In this document: positions 26,846-36,016 of the stretch, in pieces
Numbering within the stretch: position 1 is the stretch's first letter
How the letters are laid out: each line of letters opens with the position of its first letter
Assembly: GCA_000509225.1 (NCBI GenBank)
Contig: BAOK01000001.1
Coordinates: 1,888,245-1,952,244 of the forward strand
Reading direction: 5' to 3'
Origin: Parvibaculaceae bacterium Mf 1.05b.01
Lineage (GTDB): Bacteria; Pseudomonadota; Alphaproteobacteria; Parvibaculales; Parvibaculaceae
DNA length: 64,000 nt
Program-made: the position numbers and the translations under genes
Notes under the pieces: model-generated
The model's database searches: none
Told to the model about the DNA's origin: nothing
Seen by the model: the letters and a program-made list of their open reading frames with translations, nothing else

Positions 26846-28333
26846 TCAAGTGTACCGAACCTCGCGGGTCATCCCTGCCTCCATGTGATAGATATTGTGG
26901 CAGTGAAAAAACCAACGGCCTGGATTGTCCGCGACGAAATCGAACTCGGCGCGGCCCATATGCGCCGCTACCAATACTGTGTCCTTCAAAACGTTCCCCA
27001 CCCTGAAAAAATGTCCGTGCAGGTGCATTGGATGCAGCATCATAGAGTGGTTCCTCATCCGGAACCGGATGTGTTCGCCTTCATTGATCATGAGCGGGTC
27101 GGCGTTGGGATAGGCTTGGCCATTTATTGTCCAGGCTGAGCCCATCATGCCACCACTCAACATGAGGTCGAAGACGCGGTCGGGTTGGCCGACTGGCAGT
27201 GCCTCCAACGACTGCAGATCCTGATAGTCGAGCTGGTATCCGCCTCTCAAGCCTTCCGGTACGCCTTCACTCAGAGCTGTTGCCGCCGCGTCCGTATAGC
27301 GCAGGACGGCGCGGCCAGGAGGTGCGTTGCCCTCAATCGCGGCGATAACGATAGGCCAAACCCCGGGGTTAGCCGCTTCTACGATCACATCATAACGCTC
27401 GGCCGTGCCAAGGACGAGACTGTCGACAGTGACCGGTTCAACGGGGCGACCGTCGCAATGGCTCACGATCATCCGATGGCCACCGATAGCGACCCGGAAC
27501 GTCGTCGCACCCGACGGATTCATGAAGCGAAGCCGCACACGCTCTCCGCGTCTAGTTTCGAAAACGCGCGGGTCATCCGGCAAACGGCCGCCAATAAGCA
27601 GGCCCTGATAGGGGGGCATCTGACGCCCCATCCCCATCATGCCACCGTCATCTCTACGTCCGCCCCACCATCCGTCCCGACCACCTTCGCGGTCGCTGCC
27701 CATCATACGTCCCATCATTCCACCTCGACCGGCACTGCCGCCAAGCGGCTGTGGATCACCCGATAGATAATCGTCAAGAACGAGAATATAGTCGCGGTCA
27801 TAGGCAACATGAGGTGTTGCCTCCTCAATCACCAGAGGACCGATAAGGCCACGATCGATTTGCAGGCCTACATGGGAATGATAGATATAGCTGCCGGCCG
27901 GTGTCGCCTCAAACTCGTAGACGAAGCTCTCGCCAGGCGCGATCGGTTTTTGCGTTAGACCAGGTACACCGTCCATCGCATTGGGTACGGGCACGCCATG
28001 CCAATGCACGGTCGTATCCTCAGGCAATTGATTTTCAACGATGATGCGAAGGCGCTCTCCCTCCTTAACGCGAATTTCGGGTCCGGGAAATTGGCCATTA
28101 TACATCCAGTTCCGATAGACCTTGCCTGGGGCCACTTCGGCCTCGCCCTGCTGAGCCACAAGACGGAACTCGCGCAACGGGCGAGTTAGCCCGCCCTGCA
28201 GTCTTCCCGTCGGCTCAGCAGCGTTGGCACTGTCTGCAACGGAATACGCGCCTTCGGCGGCAACCGAACGGTTGAACACACTGGTTGCCGCAACACTCGT
28301 CAATGCTGTTTGTAAAAAACGACGCCGATCCAT
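26846..28333 (-). CDS. Periplasmic multicopper oxidase with Met/Gly-rich loop
   Basis: This 495-residue oxidase has a Tat signal (MDRRRFLQTAL). All four copper motifs are present: HWHGVPV, YHSHVGLQ, HPMHLHGHFF and HCHNIYHMEAGM. A Met/Gly/Arg-rich insertion near residues 195-240 (GGMMGRMMGSDREGG and DGGMMGMGRQM) should bind Cu(I), as in CueO. It probably oxidises Cu(I) in the periplasm and is distinct from the copA fragment at the window start. I chose the ATG at 28333 with AGAGAGG upstream; a TTG at 28357 is less likely. It follows the CDF transporter by 30 nt. Confidence 0.9.
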   Translation of the reverse strand: MDRRRFLQTALTSVAATSVFNRSVAAEGAYSVADSANAAEPTGRLQGGLTRPLREFRLVAQQGEAEVAPGKVYRNWMYNGQFPGPEIRVKEGERLRIIVENQLPEDTTVHWHGVPVPNAMDGVPGLTQKPIAPGESFVYEFEATPAGSYIYHSHVGLQIDRGLIGPLVIEEATPHVAYDRDYILVLDDYLSGDPQPLGGSAGRGGMMGRMMGSDREGGRDGWWGGRRDDGGMMGMGRQMPPYQGLLIGGRLPDDPRVFETRRGERVRLRFMNPSGATTFRVAIGGHRMIVSHCDGRPVEPVTVDSLVLGTAERYDVIVEAANPGVWPIVIAAIEGNAPPGRAVLRYTDAAATALSEGVPEGLRGGYQLDYQDLQSLEALPVGQPDRVFDLMLSGGMMGSAWTINGQAYPNADPLMINEGEHIRFRMRNHSMMLHPMHLHGHFFRVGNVLKDTVLVAAHMGRAEFDFVADNPGRWFFHCHNIYHMEAGMTREVRYT

Positions 28334-28363
28334 TGGATAACCTCTCTTATCGCTCAACTCTCC

Positions 28364-29008
28364 CTAACGAAAATCTGCAACCTGTTGATCGATTTGTGAC
28401 AAACGCAACTCGCTTAATGCTTGGCTCACAATTTGCGCTGACGACCATAGAAATAGGCTCGCCATTACACCCGCAACGATCAAGTCCGGCCAAGCACTGC
28501 TCGTCGCCCATACGCCGCTTGCAGCAAATATGACTGCTAGGTTGCCAATCGCATCATTGCGGCTGCACAACCAAACAGACCTGACATTCGCGTCCCCATT
28601 GCGGTGCCGAAGCAAAAGCAAAACGCTGACCATATTGGCAGTTAGAGCCAAAAGCCCAATAGACCCCATAATCTCCGCCTGCGGAACGTCAAGCACAAGT
28701 GCATAGTAGATCGTAGAACCAAGAACCCAGATTCCCATCAGACCGAGACTCGCCCCTTTAACGAGGGCCGCGCGGGCTCGCCACACCAACGGCATTCCAA
28801 GCACCATCAGCGTAATCGTGTAGGTCGCGGTATCGCCCAAGAAATCGAGCGCATCAGCCTTCAACGCCTGAGAACTGGCAATCATGCCCGCCGTCATTTC
28901 GACCAAAAACATGATGCCGTTGATGGCAATAACCACCCAAAGTATGCGCTTGTAAGCAGCCGTCATGCCATCAAATTTTACGTTGTCATCACAATTGCAG
29001 CCAGCCAC
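28364..29008 (-). CDS. CDF-family cation transporter with altered metal site
   Basis: This 214-residue membrane protein is of the cation diffusion facilitator type with six membrane segments and no C-terminal cytoplasmic domain. In the transport site the usual HxxxD of TM2 reads DFLGD and the usual HxxxD of TM5 reads CSRND, giving Asp/Asp and Cys/Asp. It also starts with a Cys-rich N-terminus (MAGCNCDD). The change suggests a softer or larger ion than zinc, which is inference. It is divergent from the MerR-type regulator at 29097 with a shared 19-bp-spacer promoter. Confidence 0.82.
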   Translation of the reverse strand: MAGCNCDDNVKFDGMTAAYKRILWVVIAINGIMFLVEMTAGMIASSQALKADALDFLGDTATYTITLMVLGMPLVWRARAALVKGASLGLMGIWVLGSTIYYALVLDVPQAEIMGSIGLLALTANMVSVLLLLRHRNGDANVRSVWLCSRNDAIGNLAVIFAASGVWATSSAWPDLIVAGVMASLFLWSSAQIVSQALSELRLSQIDQQVADFR

Positions 29009-29048
29009 GGGAGTTCCTCAATCTTCAAAATTTCTTTTGTCTAAGCTC

Positions 29049-29079
29049 AATCTACTACCTATAGTAACTATAGATTCAA
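29049..29079 (-). promoter_or_regulatory. MerR-family promoter/operator for the CDF-oxidase operon
   Basis: Read leftward: -35 TTGAAT (29079-29074), 19-bp spacer, -10 TAGATT (29054-29049). The perfect palindrome CTATAGT-A-ACTATAG (29059-29073) fills the spacer. It closely resembles the mer operator at 10352-10370 in the central TAGTAACTA. Confidence 0.85.
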
Positions 29080-29096
29080 GCACAAAAGAGGTCGGC

Positions 29097-29510
29097 ATGT
29101 CAGAATTCACAATTGGTCAGTTGGCAAAAGAGACCGGCTGCAAAGTGCCGACAATCCGGTACTTTGAGAAGATTGGTATGCTTCCCGAACCGGCACGATC
29201 GGCTGGTAACACGCGGATCTACACTGCAGCCGCAATGGCTCGCCTTACATTCATCTGTCATTGCAGAGAACTCGGCTTCCCACAAAAAGTCGTCCGTGAA
29301 CTACTTGGGCTGGTCGATCATCCAGATCAGTCTTGCGAAACTGTCACCAAAATCGCGGCGACACAATTGGACCACGTTAATCAACGTATAAGCCATCTAG
29401 CAGCGTTGAAAGTTGAGCTGGAACGTATGATTAGCAGTTGCAACGGTGGCCGTGTTGCTCAATGCCGAATTGTTGAATCTTTGGCTGACGGCACCCACGC
29501 ACCGAGTTAA
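29097..29510 (+). CDS. MerR-family Zn/Cd/Pb-type regulator
   Basis: This 137-residue regulator has the winged helix (VPTIRYFEKIGMLPEPARS) and Cys80, Cys115 and Cys123, the ZntR/CadR/PbrR arrangement for divalent soft metals. An extra Cys15 in the recognition helix (ETGCKVPTI) recalls PbrR. The ATG at 29097 lies 24 nt after the operator; the frame upstream overlaps the divergent CDF gene. It is followed 22 nt later by lspA, as in lead-resistance loci where a signal peptidase II gene belongs to the cluster. Confidence 0.85.
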   Translation: MSEFTIGQLAKETGCKVPTIRYFEKIGMLPEPARSAGNTRIYTAAAMARLTFICHCRELGFPQKVVRELLGLVDHPDQSCETVTKIAATQLDHVNQRISHLAALKVELERMISSCNGGRVAQCRIVESLADGTHAPS

Positions 29511-29532
29511 AGAAGAGTTTGCGGCACAGACA

Positions 29533-30063
29533 ATGGAAAGTTGCTCTCATGCGTCTCGAAACCCACGACCTCCCCTACCGGCAAGAGGAACGAAAGCAGT
29601 GTTTACAAGACTAGGATTGCAGATTGCCTTGATTGTCTTTATTGCCGATCTCGCAACAAAATGGCTTGCGATCAACTTGTTATCGGAACCACCAAGAGTG
29701 CTTGAAGCACTTCCATTCTTCAATCTGGTTCTAGGCTTTAACCGCGGAATTAGCTTCGGTCTATTGAATTCCGCGAGCCCTGCAGCGCCCTATCTTTTGT
29801 CATTGTTCGCACTTGTCGTCATAGGTTTTTTAGTGGTTTGGTTACGGCGAGCCGACCATACATTCGAAGCAGTCGGCCTCGGAGCGATCATCGGAGGGGC
29901 AAGCGCGAATGTTGCCGACCGTCTCGCCGACGGCGCCGTGACGGATTTTCTCGACGTTCACATTTCTTCGTATCATTGGCCGACTTTCAACCTTGCCGAC
30001 ACCGCGATAGTCTGCGGTGTCATCCTTTTCATCATCTACACCCGCCGCGACAGAGCACTTTGA
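29533..30063 (+). CDS. lspA: Signal peptidase II, accessory copy
   Basis: This 176-residue membrane aspartyl protease cleaves lipoprotein signal peptides. It has four membrane helices and the catalytic Asp residues in GASANVADRLADGAVTDFLD and FNLADTAI. The start at 29533 lies 22 nt after the MerR-type gene; a longer frame would overlap it. LspA copies in metal islands are known from lead resistance (PbrC). Here it may process lipoproteins of the efflux systems or be a passenger; the chromosome must carry the housekeeping copy elsewhere. Confidence 0.88.
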   Translation: MESCSHASRNPRPPLPARGTKAVFTRLGLQIALIVFIADLATKWLAINLLSEPPRVLEALPFFNLVLGFNRGISFGLLNSASPAAPYLLSLFALVVIGFLVVWLRRADHTFEAVGLGAIIGGASANVADRLADGAVTDFLDVHISSYHWPTFNLADTAIVCGVILFIIYTRRDRAL

Positions 30064-30179
30064 TTTCACCTTTTACAAGTAAAGTTACGGTGCTCAATGG
30101 TGTCGATCCAGCTGCATTCAGAGACCCGAGGCGTCCCATGCAGATTGCGTGATGAGAGCATCCCGCAGTCCGGCCTCAT

Positions 30180-31568
30180 CTAATCAGGCTCTCCCATCGA
30201 AGCCAGGATTTCCGAAAGAAGCCTGGCGCTCGATTGATCAGCACCATCAAGCTCAATAGCCTTGCGGCCGTATGGAAGCGCTTCTGCAGCGTGGCCGCTC
30301 GAGAACAGACTCTCGGCAATTCTACGGTGGTAGGTTGCATTCGAGGGTTGCAACGTTACCGCTTGCTCAAAATCGGACCTCGCAAGTTGAAGACCACCTA
30401 ACTGGAGCGTAGCCATGCCGCGCCCCATAAACGCCTCAACAAAGTCTGGATCAAGACCGATCGCTTCATCGTAGTCCGCTACTGCGAGGGTAACTTGACC
30501 ATCCTGAAGGTATGCATTCGCACGATTGTTGTAAGCAACCACATAGGTGGGGTTTAGTTTGATCGCCTGAGTGTAATCGTTGATAGCCAACTGCAACTTG
30601 CCCAGCTCTCGGTGCGCGCGCCCCCTATTGTTGAATGCAAACGCAAAGGTCGGACTAATTTCAATTGCCCGAGAAAAATCTTCTAATGCCAGCGTAAGTT
30701 TTCCGAGTTCGCGGTACACATTCCCACGATTGTTCAGTGCAAATGCAGAGTTTGGATTGATTTTTAGGGCTTCTTCGTAATCGGAGATTGCCTTCTCCTG
30801 TCGGCCCAACTCACGATGGGCATTGCCCCTATTAAGATATGGAAGTTCATAGTTTGATCGGAGGTCGATAGCCTTGGTGTAATCCGTAATCGCGAGATCG
30901 AGATCTCCTTGCTCCTGATAGGCGTTTCCGCGACCGTTAAACGCAAAGGCATACTCAGGGTCCAGACGGATCGCCTCGGAATAGTCAGAAATAGCGTCCT
31001 CATATTGACCCAGTTCTCGCCTCACGTTCCCTCGTCCATTGTAGGAAAATGCTGAACCTGGATCCAGACGGATCGCTTCATCGTAGTCCGCGATGGCAAG
31101 ATCTGGCTTATTAAGTTCGCGATACACTGAGCCGCGGTTTGTGTACCCGCTAGCGATGTAGGGCTCCATCCGGATGGCCTCATCATAGTCGACAAGCGCC
31201 AAGTCCGGTTTACCCAGTTTCCGATAGGCGTTTCCTCGCGCGATAAATAGGACACCCGCCTTAGGTCCGATTTCAATTGCAGCAGTAAATGCTTCGGCAG
31301 CCTCTTCGTAGCGCCCTTGCTCCAAGCTGGCTTTGCCCCTCTCCCAATACTCAACCTGTTCTCTAAGGGTTCGTTCTGGAGGTTGTTGGGGATAACCACA
31401 CCCGACGCTCGCTTCAGCACCACATGGCCTTGATGCACCTCCAATGTCAGGCGCCTCACGGCCCTGCACTGTTGAGGCCAGTGCCAAGATCACGAAGGCC
31501 GGTAGCAAACCGAGTGTGATATTTGCAAATACACCAGAGTGCAATCTACGTCTCACAGTGTTCTTCAT
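30180..31568 (-). CDS. Tetratricopeptide-repeat periplasmic protein downstream of czcA
   Basis: This 462-residue protein has a signal peptide (residues about 10-35) and then about ten 34-residue TPR units. Their repeated core reads like FNNRGRAHRELGKLQLAIND and KINPNSAFALNNRGNVYRELG. Such arrays bind partner proteins. The ATG at 31568 overlaps the czcA stop, so it is translated with the pump, and a pump-assembly or scaffold role is likely but inferred. The repeats are so alike that they probably arose by tandem duplication. Confidence 0.85.
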   Translation of the reverse strand: MKNTVRRRLHSGVFANITLGLLPAFVILALASTVQGREAPDIGGASRPCGAEASVGCGYPQQPPERTLREQVEYWERGKASLEQGRYEEAAEAFTAAIEIGPKAGVLFIARGNAYRKLGKPDLALVDYDEAIRMEPYIASGYTNRGSVYRELNKPDLAIADYDEAIRLDPGSAFSYNGRGNVRRELGQYEDAISDYSEAIRLDPEYAFAFNGRGNAYQEQGDLDLAITDYTKAIDLRSNYELPYLNRGNAHRELGRQEKAISDYEEALKINPNSAFALNNRGNVYRELGKLTLALEDFSRAIEISPTFAFAFNNRGRAHRELGKLQLAINDYTQAIKLNPTYVVAYNNRANAYLQDGQVTLAVADYDEAIGLDPDFVEAFMGRGMATLQLGGLQLARSDFEQAVTLQPSNATYHRRIAESLFSSGHAAEALPYGRKAIELDGADQSSARLLSEILASMGEPD

Positions 31569-34500
31569 AGCGAAGCGCCTTGGATAAGCGGAGCACGAGC
31601 GCCCTGGTGCGTATGTTGCCATTCGGTCAATTTTGCCTGCGAAAATGTTCGGTAGAGCGTTGGCAAGATGAAAAGCGTCAATGCCGTTGAGGAGATCAGG
31701 CCACCAACCACAACTGTCGCCAATGGTCGCTGAACCTCTGACCCAACCCCGCTGGACAGCAGCATTGGGATAAGCCCAAGGGCCGCTATCGACGCCGTCA
31801 TCAGGACAGGTCGTAAGCGAGATACCGCACCGGAAAATACAGCCGCGTCCACCGCCTGCCCTCCCAGAACATTCTGATTGATCGCGCTGACCATGACGAC
31901 ACCATTTAGGACAGCAACGCCAAACAGTGCGATGAAGCCAATCGAACCTGGAACGGACAAATATTGCCCCGTCAAAAGAAGAGAGAATATCCCCCCGATA
32001 AGAGCCAAAGGTACGTTGACCATAATGAGTGCTGCTTGCCCAACGGACCCAAACGCAAAATAGAGCAACAGAAATATGAGGGCCAAGGACAGGGGCACAA
32101 CGATCATGAGGCGCGCTTGTGCCCTTGCCTGATTTTCAAATTGGCCCCCAAAGACCACGGTATATCCTGTCGGAAGGGCAACTTCCTGCGCAATTCGATC
32201 CCGCAACTCTGTGACCAGGCCGCCCATATCACGGCCTTCGACATTCGTCTGAATGACGATGCGTCGTTGTACGTCATCACGCCTAATCTGTGGAGGACCT
32301 GCCTCAATTTCGACACTTGCAACCTCATCGAGTCGAACCCAAGCGCCCCGAGGAGACTCAAGAATGAGGTCTCGGATCGCTTCTGGACTGGCGCGGAACT
32401 GATCGGCAAGACGAACATATATGTCATACCGCTCATTCCCTTGAATGACTTGGCCAGCTTCCCTGCCGCCAATAGCAGCCGACACAAGGTCCATCACCGC
32501 GTCAACTGACAACCCAAAACGCGCAAGCTTGTCCCGGTCGGGACGAACAACAAGCTGCGCCTCGCCTGCGATCTGCTCCATAGCAACATCACGTGTTCCT
32601 TGAGTATTACGCACCAAGGTTTCGATCTCTCGTCCCTTCTCGGCAAGAACATCGAGATCCGCGCCAAAAAGTTTGACTGCCAGTTGCGCTTTCACACCGG
32701 AAAGAAGCTCGTCAACACGCGTAGCAATCGGTTGCGAAAACGAAAACAGAAGCCCCGGATGAACTGCCAACTTCTCCTCCATCAACCGCTGCAGTTCAAA
32801 TCGATTTGTTGCCGACACCCATTCAGAGACCGGCTTTAATCCAACATAAATCTCGACGTTGGAAACAGGTTCCGGGTCGCCACCCAGTTCAGGCCGACCA
32901 ACTCTGCTTGACGCGTAAATGACCTCTGGAAATTCGAGGATCATTTTCTCAAGCTTTTCAGCGACACTTGTGGAAGTTTCGAGGCTCGACGACGGTGCAA
33001 GCGTCACCCTCAAGTTGATCGTGCCTTCTTCAAGCTCCGGCACAAATTCTGTCCCAAGGAAAGGAACAGCCAAAAGAGAAACGACGAGCAACACTACGGC
33101 ACCTGAGACGACTTTCTTCTGACTTTGTAGCGCGCCGTTGAGAGTCCCTTTATACCAATTTTCCAAAGGTCGAAGGATGGGGCTTTCACGATGCTTGACG
33201 CCGCCACGAAACATATAGGTCGACAGAGCAGGCACCACAATTAGAGCGACAAACAATGAGGCGAGCATCGCCAGAACAATGCTGACAGCCATCGGTTGGA
33301 ACAGTTTTCCTTCCACGCCTTCAAGTGAAAAAAGCGGCGCAAAAACAACGATAATAATGAGAACAGCATAGAAAACAGGACGCCCCATCTCACGAGCCGC
33401 TTCCTGTATTCTCAGTTGCAACCCATGGGGCTGATCTCCGACAGATGCCGCTGTCTCGTCGGCACCAGCATCATCAGCCGGTTTGGTCAAATGGCTAAAG
33501 ATGTTTTCCATCATCACCACCGAACCATCGACCATCATTCCAATTGCAATAGCCAGCCCACCCAAAGACATAAGATTGGCAGACACACCCCAGATCGACA
33601 TCGCCATGAGCGCGAGGCCGATGGAAATCGGGACTGAAATGAGCACCAGAACTGTCGCGCGGAGGTTCATTAAGAACAAAGCCAAAATCACAACGATCAA
33701 AAGGAACGCTTCGATAAGCGCGCGGCTAACCGTACTAACAGCCTGATCAACAAGATCAGCCTGATCGTATATAGGCTCCAGAACGACACCGTCTGGCAAT
33801 GCAAGCGCGACAGTTTCCAATCGATCTTTGATACTATCGATAGCAACTTTCGTATTCGCTCCAAGCCGCTTCAGCACAACACCTAGGACGACCTCACCCA
33901 ATTGTTGCGGTCTTCCATCCGCATCGCGAATTGTTAGTGTGGTTGCCCCCTGGCGGATCTCTCCACCCAAACTGACATCCGCCACATCGGCGATGCGCAC
34001 GACGAAGCCATCCTCTTCCTTCAGCGGAACATTTCCAATATCTCGTAGCCCGTCATCGCCGCTGCGAACCCAACCAACACCTCGAATGACAAGTTGTTCG
34101 GCGCCACGATCAAGATACCAGCCCCCAGAATTCCGATTGCTCGCTTCGATAGCCTCACGCACATCGTCAACTGCGAGGCCAAAGGAAAGAAGCTTCTGCG
34201 GATCAATATTCACTTGGTATTGCAGCACATCACCGCCAAACGAAAGAACGTCGGTGACACCGTCAACAGGCATCAGTAAAAGCTTCACAACCCAGTCGTT
34301 GAGGCTACGCAGTGTCTTGATATCAAACTTTCCTGGCTCTTCAGCACGCAACACGTATTGAAAGATCTGGCCCAGGCCTGAGGTGTTGGGACCCATTTCC
34401 GGGGTTCCAACACCGTCGGGAATTTGATCCATCGCCGCTTGCAATCTCTCGAAAACAAGCTGGCGCGCAAAGTAAATGTCCGTTCCCTCTTGAAACACGA

Positions 34501-34783
34501 CTGTAATAACTGAGAGGCCCGTTTTCGAAATCGAACGTACTTCCTGTACATCCGGTAACGCATACATCACTGCCTCGATTGGGTAGGTGATGAGCTGTTC
34601 AACCTCTTCAGAGGCTAAGCCGCGCGCTTCGGTGTTGATGGACACCTGTACATTGGTCACATCGGGAAACGCATCAAGGTTAAGGTTCGGAAGAACCAAA
34701 ACGCTACCAACGATTGCCGCTGCCAGGCTTAAGACCACCAGAAGCCGACCACGTATACCAAGATCAATTATGCTATTGAGCAT
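31565..34783 (-). CDS. czcA: CzcA-type divalent-cation RND pump
   Basis: This 1072-residue inner-membrane proton antiporter has the heavy-metal RND plan, with TM4 motif AIAIGMMVDGSVVMMEN. At the positions of the CusA methionine relay it has Leu-Arg (NLRV), Val-Ser-Asn (PVSNVE) and RVDELLSG, no methionines, so it should export divalent ions such as Zn, Co, Cd or Ni rather than Cu(I). It lies between czcB (9-nt gap) and the TPR gene (4-nt overlap). Confidence 0.9.
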   Translation of the reverse strand: MLNSIIDLGIRGRLLVVLSLAAAIVGSVLVLPNLNLDAFPDVTNVQVSINTEARGLASEEVEQLITYPIEAVMYALPDVQEVRSISKTGLSVITVVFQEGTDIYFARQLVFERLQAAMDQIPDGVGTPEMGPNTSGLGQIFQYVLRAEEPGKFDIKTLRSLNDWVVKLLLMPVDGVTDVLSFGGDVLQYQVNIDPQKLLSFGLAVDDVREAIEASNRNSGGWYLDRGAEQLVIRGVGWVRSGDDGLRDIGNVPLKEEDGFVVRIADVADVSLGGEIRQGATTLTIRDADGRPQQLGEVVLGVVLKRLGANTKVAIDSIKDRLETVALALPDGVVLEPIYDQADLVDQAVSTVSRALIEAFLLIVVILALFLMNLRATVLVLISVPISIGLALMAMSIWGVSANLMSLGGLAIAIGMMVDGSVVMMENIFSHLTKPADDAGADETAASVGDQPHGLQLRIQEAAREMGRPVFYAVLIIIVVFAPLFSLEGVEGKLFQPMAVSIVLAMLASLFVALIVVPALSTYMFRGGVKHRESPILRPLENWYKGTLNGALQSQKKVVSGAVVLLVVSLLAVPFLGTEFVPELEEGTINLRVTLAPSSSLETSTSVAEKLEKMILEFPEVIYASSRVGRPELGGDPEPVSNVEIYVGLKPVSEWVSATNRFELQRLMEEKLAVHPGLLFSFSQPIATRVDELLSGVKAQLAVKLFGADLDVLAEKGREIETLVRNTQGTRDVAMEQIAGEAQLVVRPDRDKLARFGLSVDAVMDLVSAAIGGREAGQVIQGNERYDIYVRLADQFRASPEAIRDLILESPRGAWVRLDEVASVEIEAGPPQIRRDDVQRRIVIQTNVEGRDMGGLVTELRDRIAQEVALPTGYTVVFGGQFENQARAQARLMIVVPLSLALIFLLLYFAFGSVGQAALIMVNVPLALIGGIFSLLLTGQYLSVPGSIGFIALFGVAVLNGVVMVSAINQNVLGGQAVDAAVFSGAVSRLRPVLMTASIAALGLIPMLLSSGVGSEVQRPLATVVVGGLISSTALTLFILPTLYRTFSQAKLTEWQHTHQGARAPLIQGASL

Positions 34784-34792
34784 TGTCGCCTC

Positions 34793-36016
34793 CTAATGGT
34801 TGTGAATGTCGAAGCCGCCCTTGGCGAGTTCAGATTGAAGGAAAAAAGAGCCAGAAACTGCGACGGAGGTTCCAGCTCGAATACCTTCGATGACAGTCCA
34901 TTCGCCGATGACGCGTTCACGGCTAACCTCCAATGGCTTCAAACCACCGTCATCATCTTGCTCGAAGATGATCCAATCACCATCAGGACTGCGCACGAGC
35001 GCGTCACTGGGTACTGCGAGCACTGGCTCACCATCTCCCCTTTCAATTTCTGCTTGAACGAATTGCCCCGGCCTCAGCTTTCGAGCCACATTTGAAGCAA
35101 GGATCCTCACATCCACTGTGCGCGTTTCTTCGTCTACTGTTGAACGAATTAGTTCAATTTCCGCTTCCTGAGTGCCGCCGTCGTACTGAACCCACGCGCG
35201 CCCGCCGATACGGACGGCACTTGCATCATCAATGTCGAGTCGCGCAATCACCCAGACGCTGTCGAGGTCAACAATTTCAAACAACAATTGCCCAGGTTCA
35301 ATGAGCTCCCCATCTCTGAAGTCGTCAGAAATGATTACGCCGCTCTGACCTGCCAAAAGGGTGAATTCACCATGGGCATGAGACTCCCGCTCTTTAGAGG
35401 AAGTGATCGCGTCGACTGCATCTTGTCCCAGCCCATAGGATAGAAGTTGAGCTTCAGCTTGTTGACGCGCCACCTGCGCTTCAAGGTACCGCCTTTCCGA
35501 TACCACTTCGCGACCGAGCCGTCGCACGCGACGCCACTCCCGATCAGCAACCAGCAGGTCCCCCTCTGCATCCGCAACGTCACGGCTAAACAGGGTGACG
35601 AGAGGGTCTCCAGTCTCAACTGTTTCACTCAAGCGCTTGTGGCGCTTAACAACAATCGCCGCCATGCGTGGCGTTACAATGCTGGAATTGTAGGCGTTTG
35701 ATTTGATCTCCGCCGGAACAGTAATGCTATCGCCCAGAACAACCGGCGCCAAAACTTCAATGCGAACGCCAGCGGTACTGAGATTTTCCGCAGTAAGGAC
35801 GAGCTCTTGCTCGTCTTCATCTTCTCCAGCGTGCGCATCCAGGTTCGCAGCTTGGCCGTCCGCGTGGTCAGACTCGTCGGCATGATCTGCCTCATCGCTA
35901 TGAGCATGAGAGTCTGCTCTGCCAGATTCTGTATATTCGCCACCAATCAGGGAATAGACCCCGAGAGATGCAATCAGGACGAGGCCTGCCAAAGCAGCCA
36001 TCAACTTCTGGGTCAT
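34793..36016 (-). CDS. czcB: CzcB-type periplasmic adaptor with His/Asp-rich N-terminus
   Basis: This 407-residue membrane-fusion protein has an N-terminal anchor and then a striking His/Asp/Glu-rich segment (residues about 33-70: HAHSDEADHADESDHADG and DEDEQE) before the adaptor domains. The segment should bind divalent metal and fits the predicted substrate class of the partner pump. The start overlaps the czcC stop (ATGA). Confidence 0.88.
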   Translation of the reverse strand: MTQKLMAALAGLVLIASLGVYSLIGGEYTESGRADSHAHSDEADHADESDHADGQAANLDAHAGEDEDEQELVLTAENLSTAGVRIEVLAPVVLGDSITVPAEIKSNAYNSSIVTPRMAAIVVKRHKRLSETVETGDPLVTLFSRDVADAEGDLLVADREWRRVRRLGREVVSERRYLEAQVARQQAEAQLLSYGLGQDAVDAITSSKERESHAHGEFTLLAGQSGVIISDDFRDGELIEPGQLLFEIVDLDSVWVIARLDIDDASAVRIGGRAWVQYDGGTQEAEIELIRSTVDEETRTVDVRILASNVARKLRPGQFVQAEIERGDGEPVLAVPSDALVRSPDGDWIIFEQDDDGGLKPLEVSRERVIGEWTVIEGIRAGTSVAVSGSFFLQSELAKGGFDIHNH

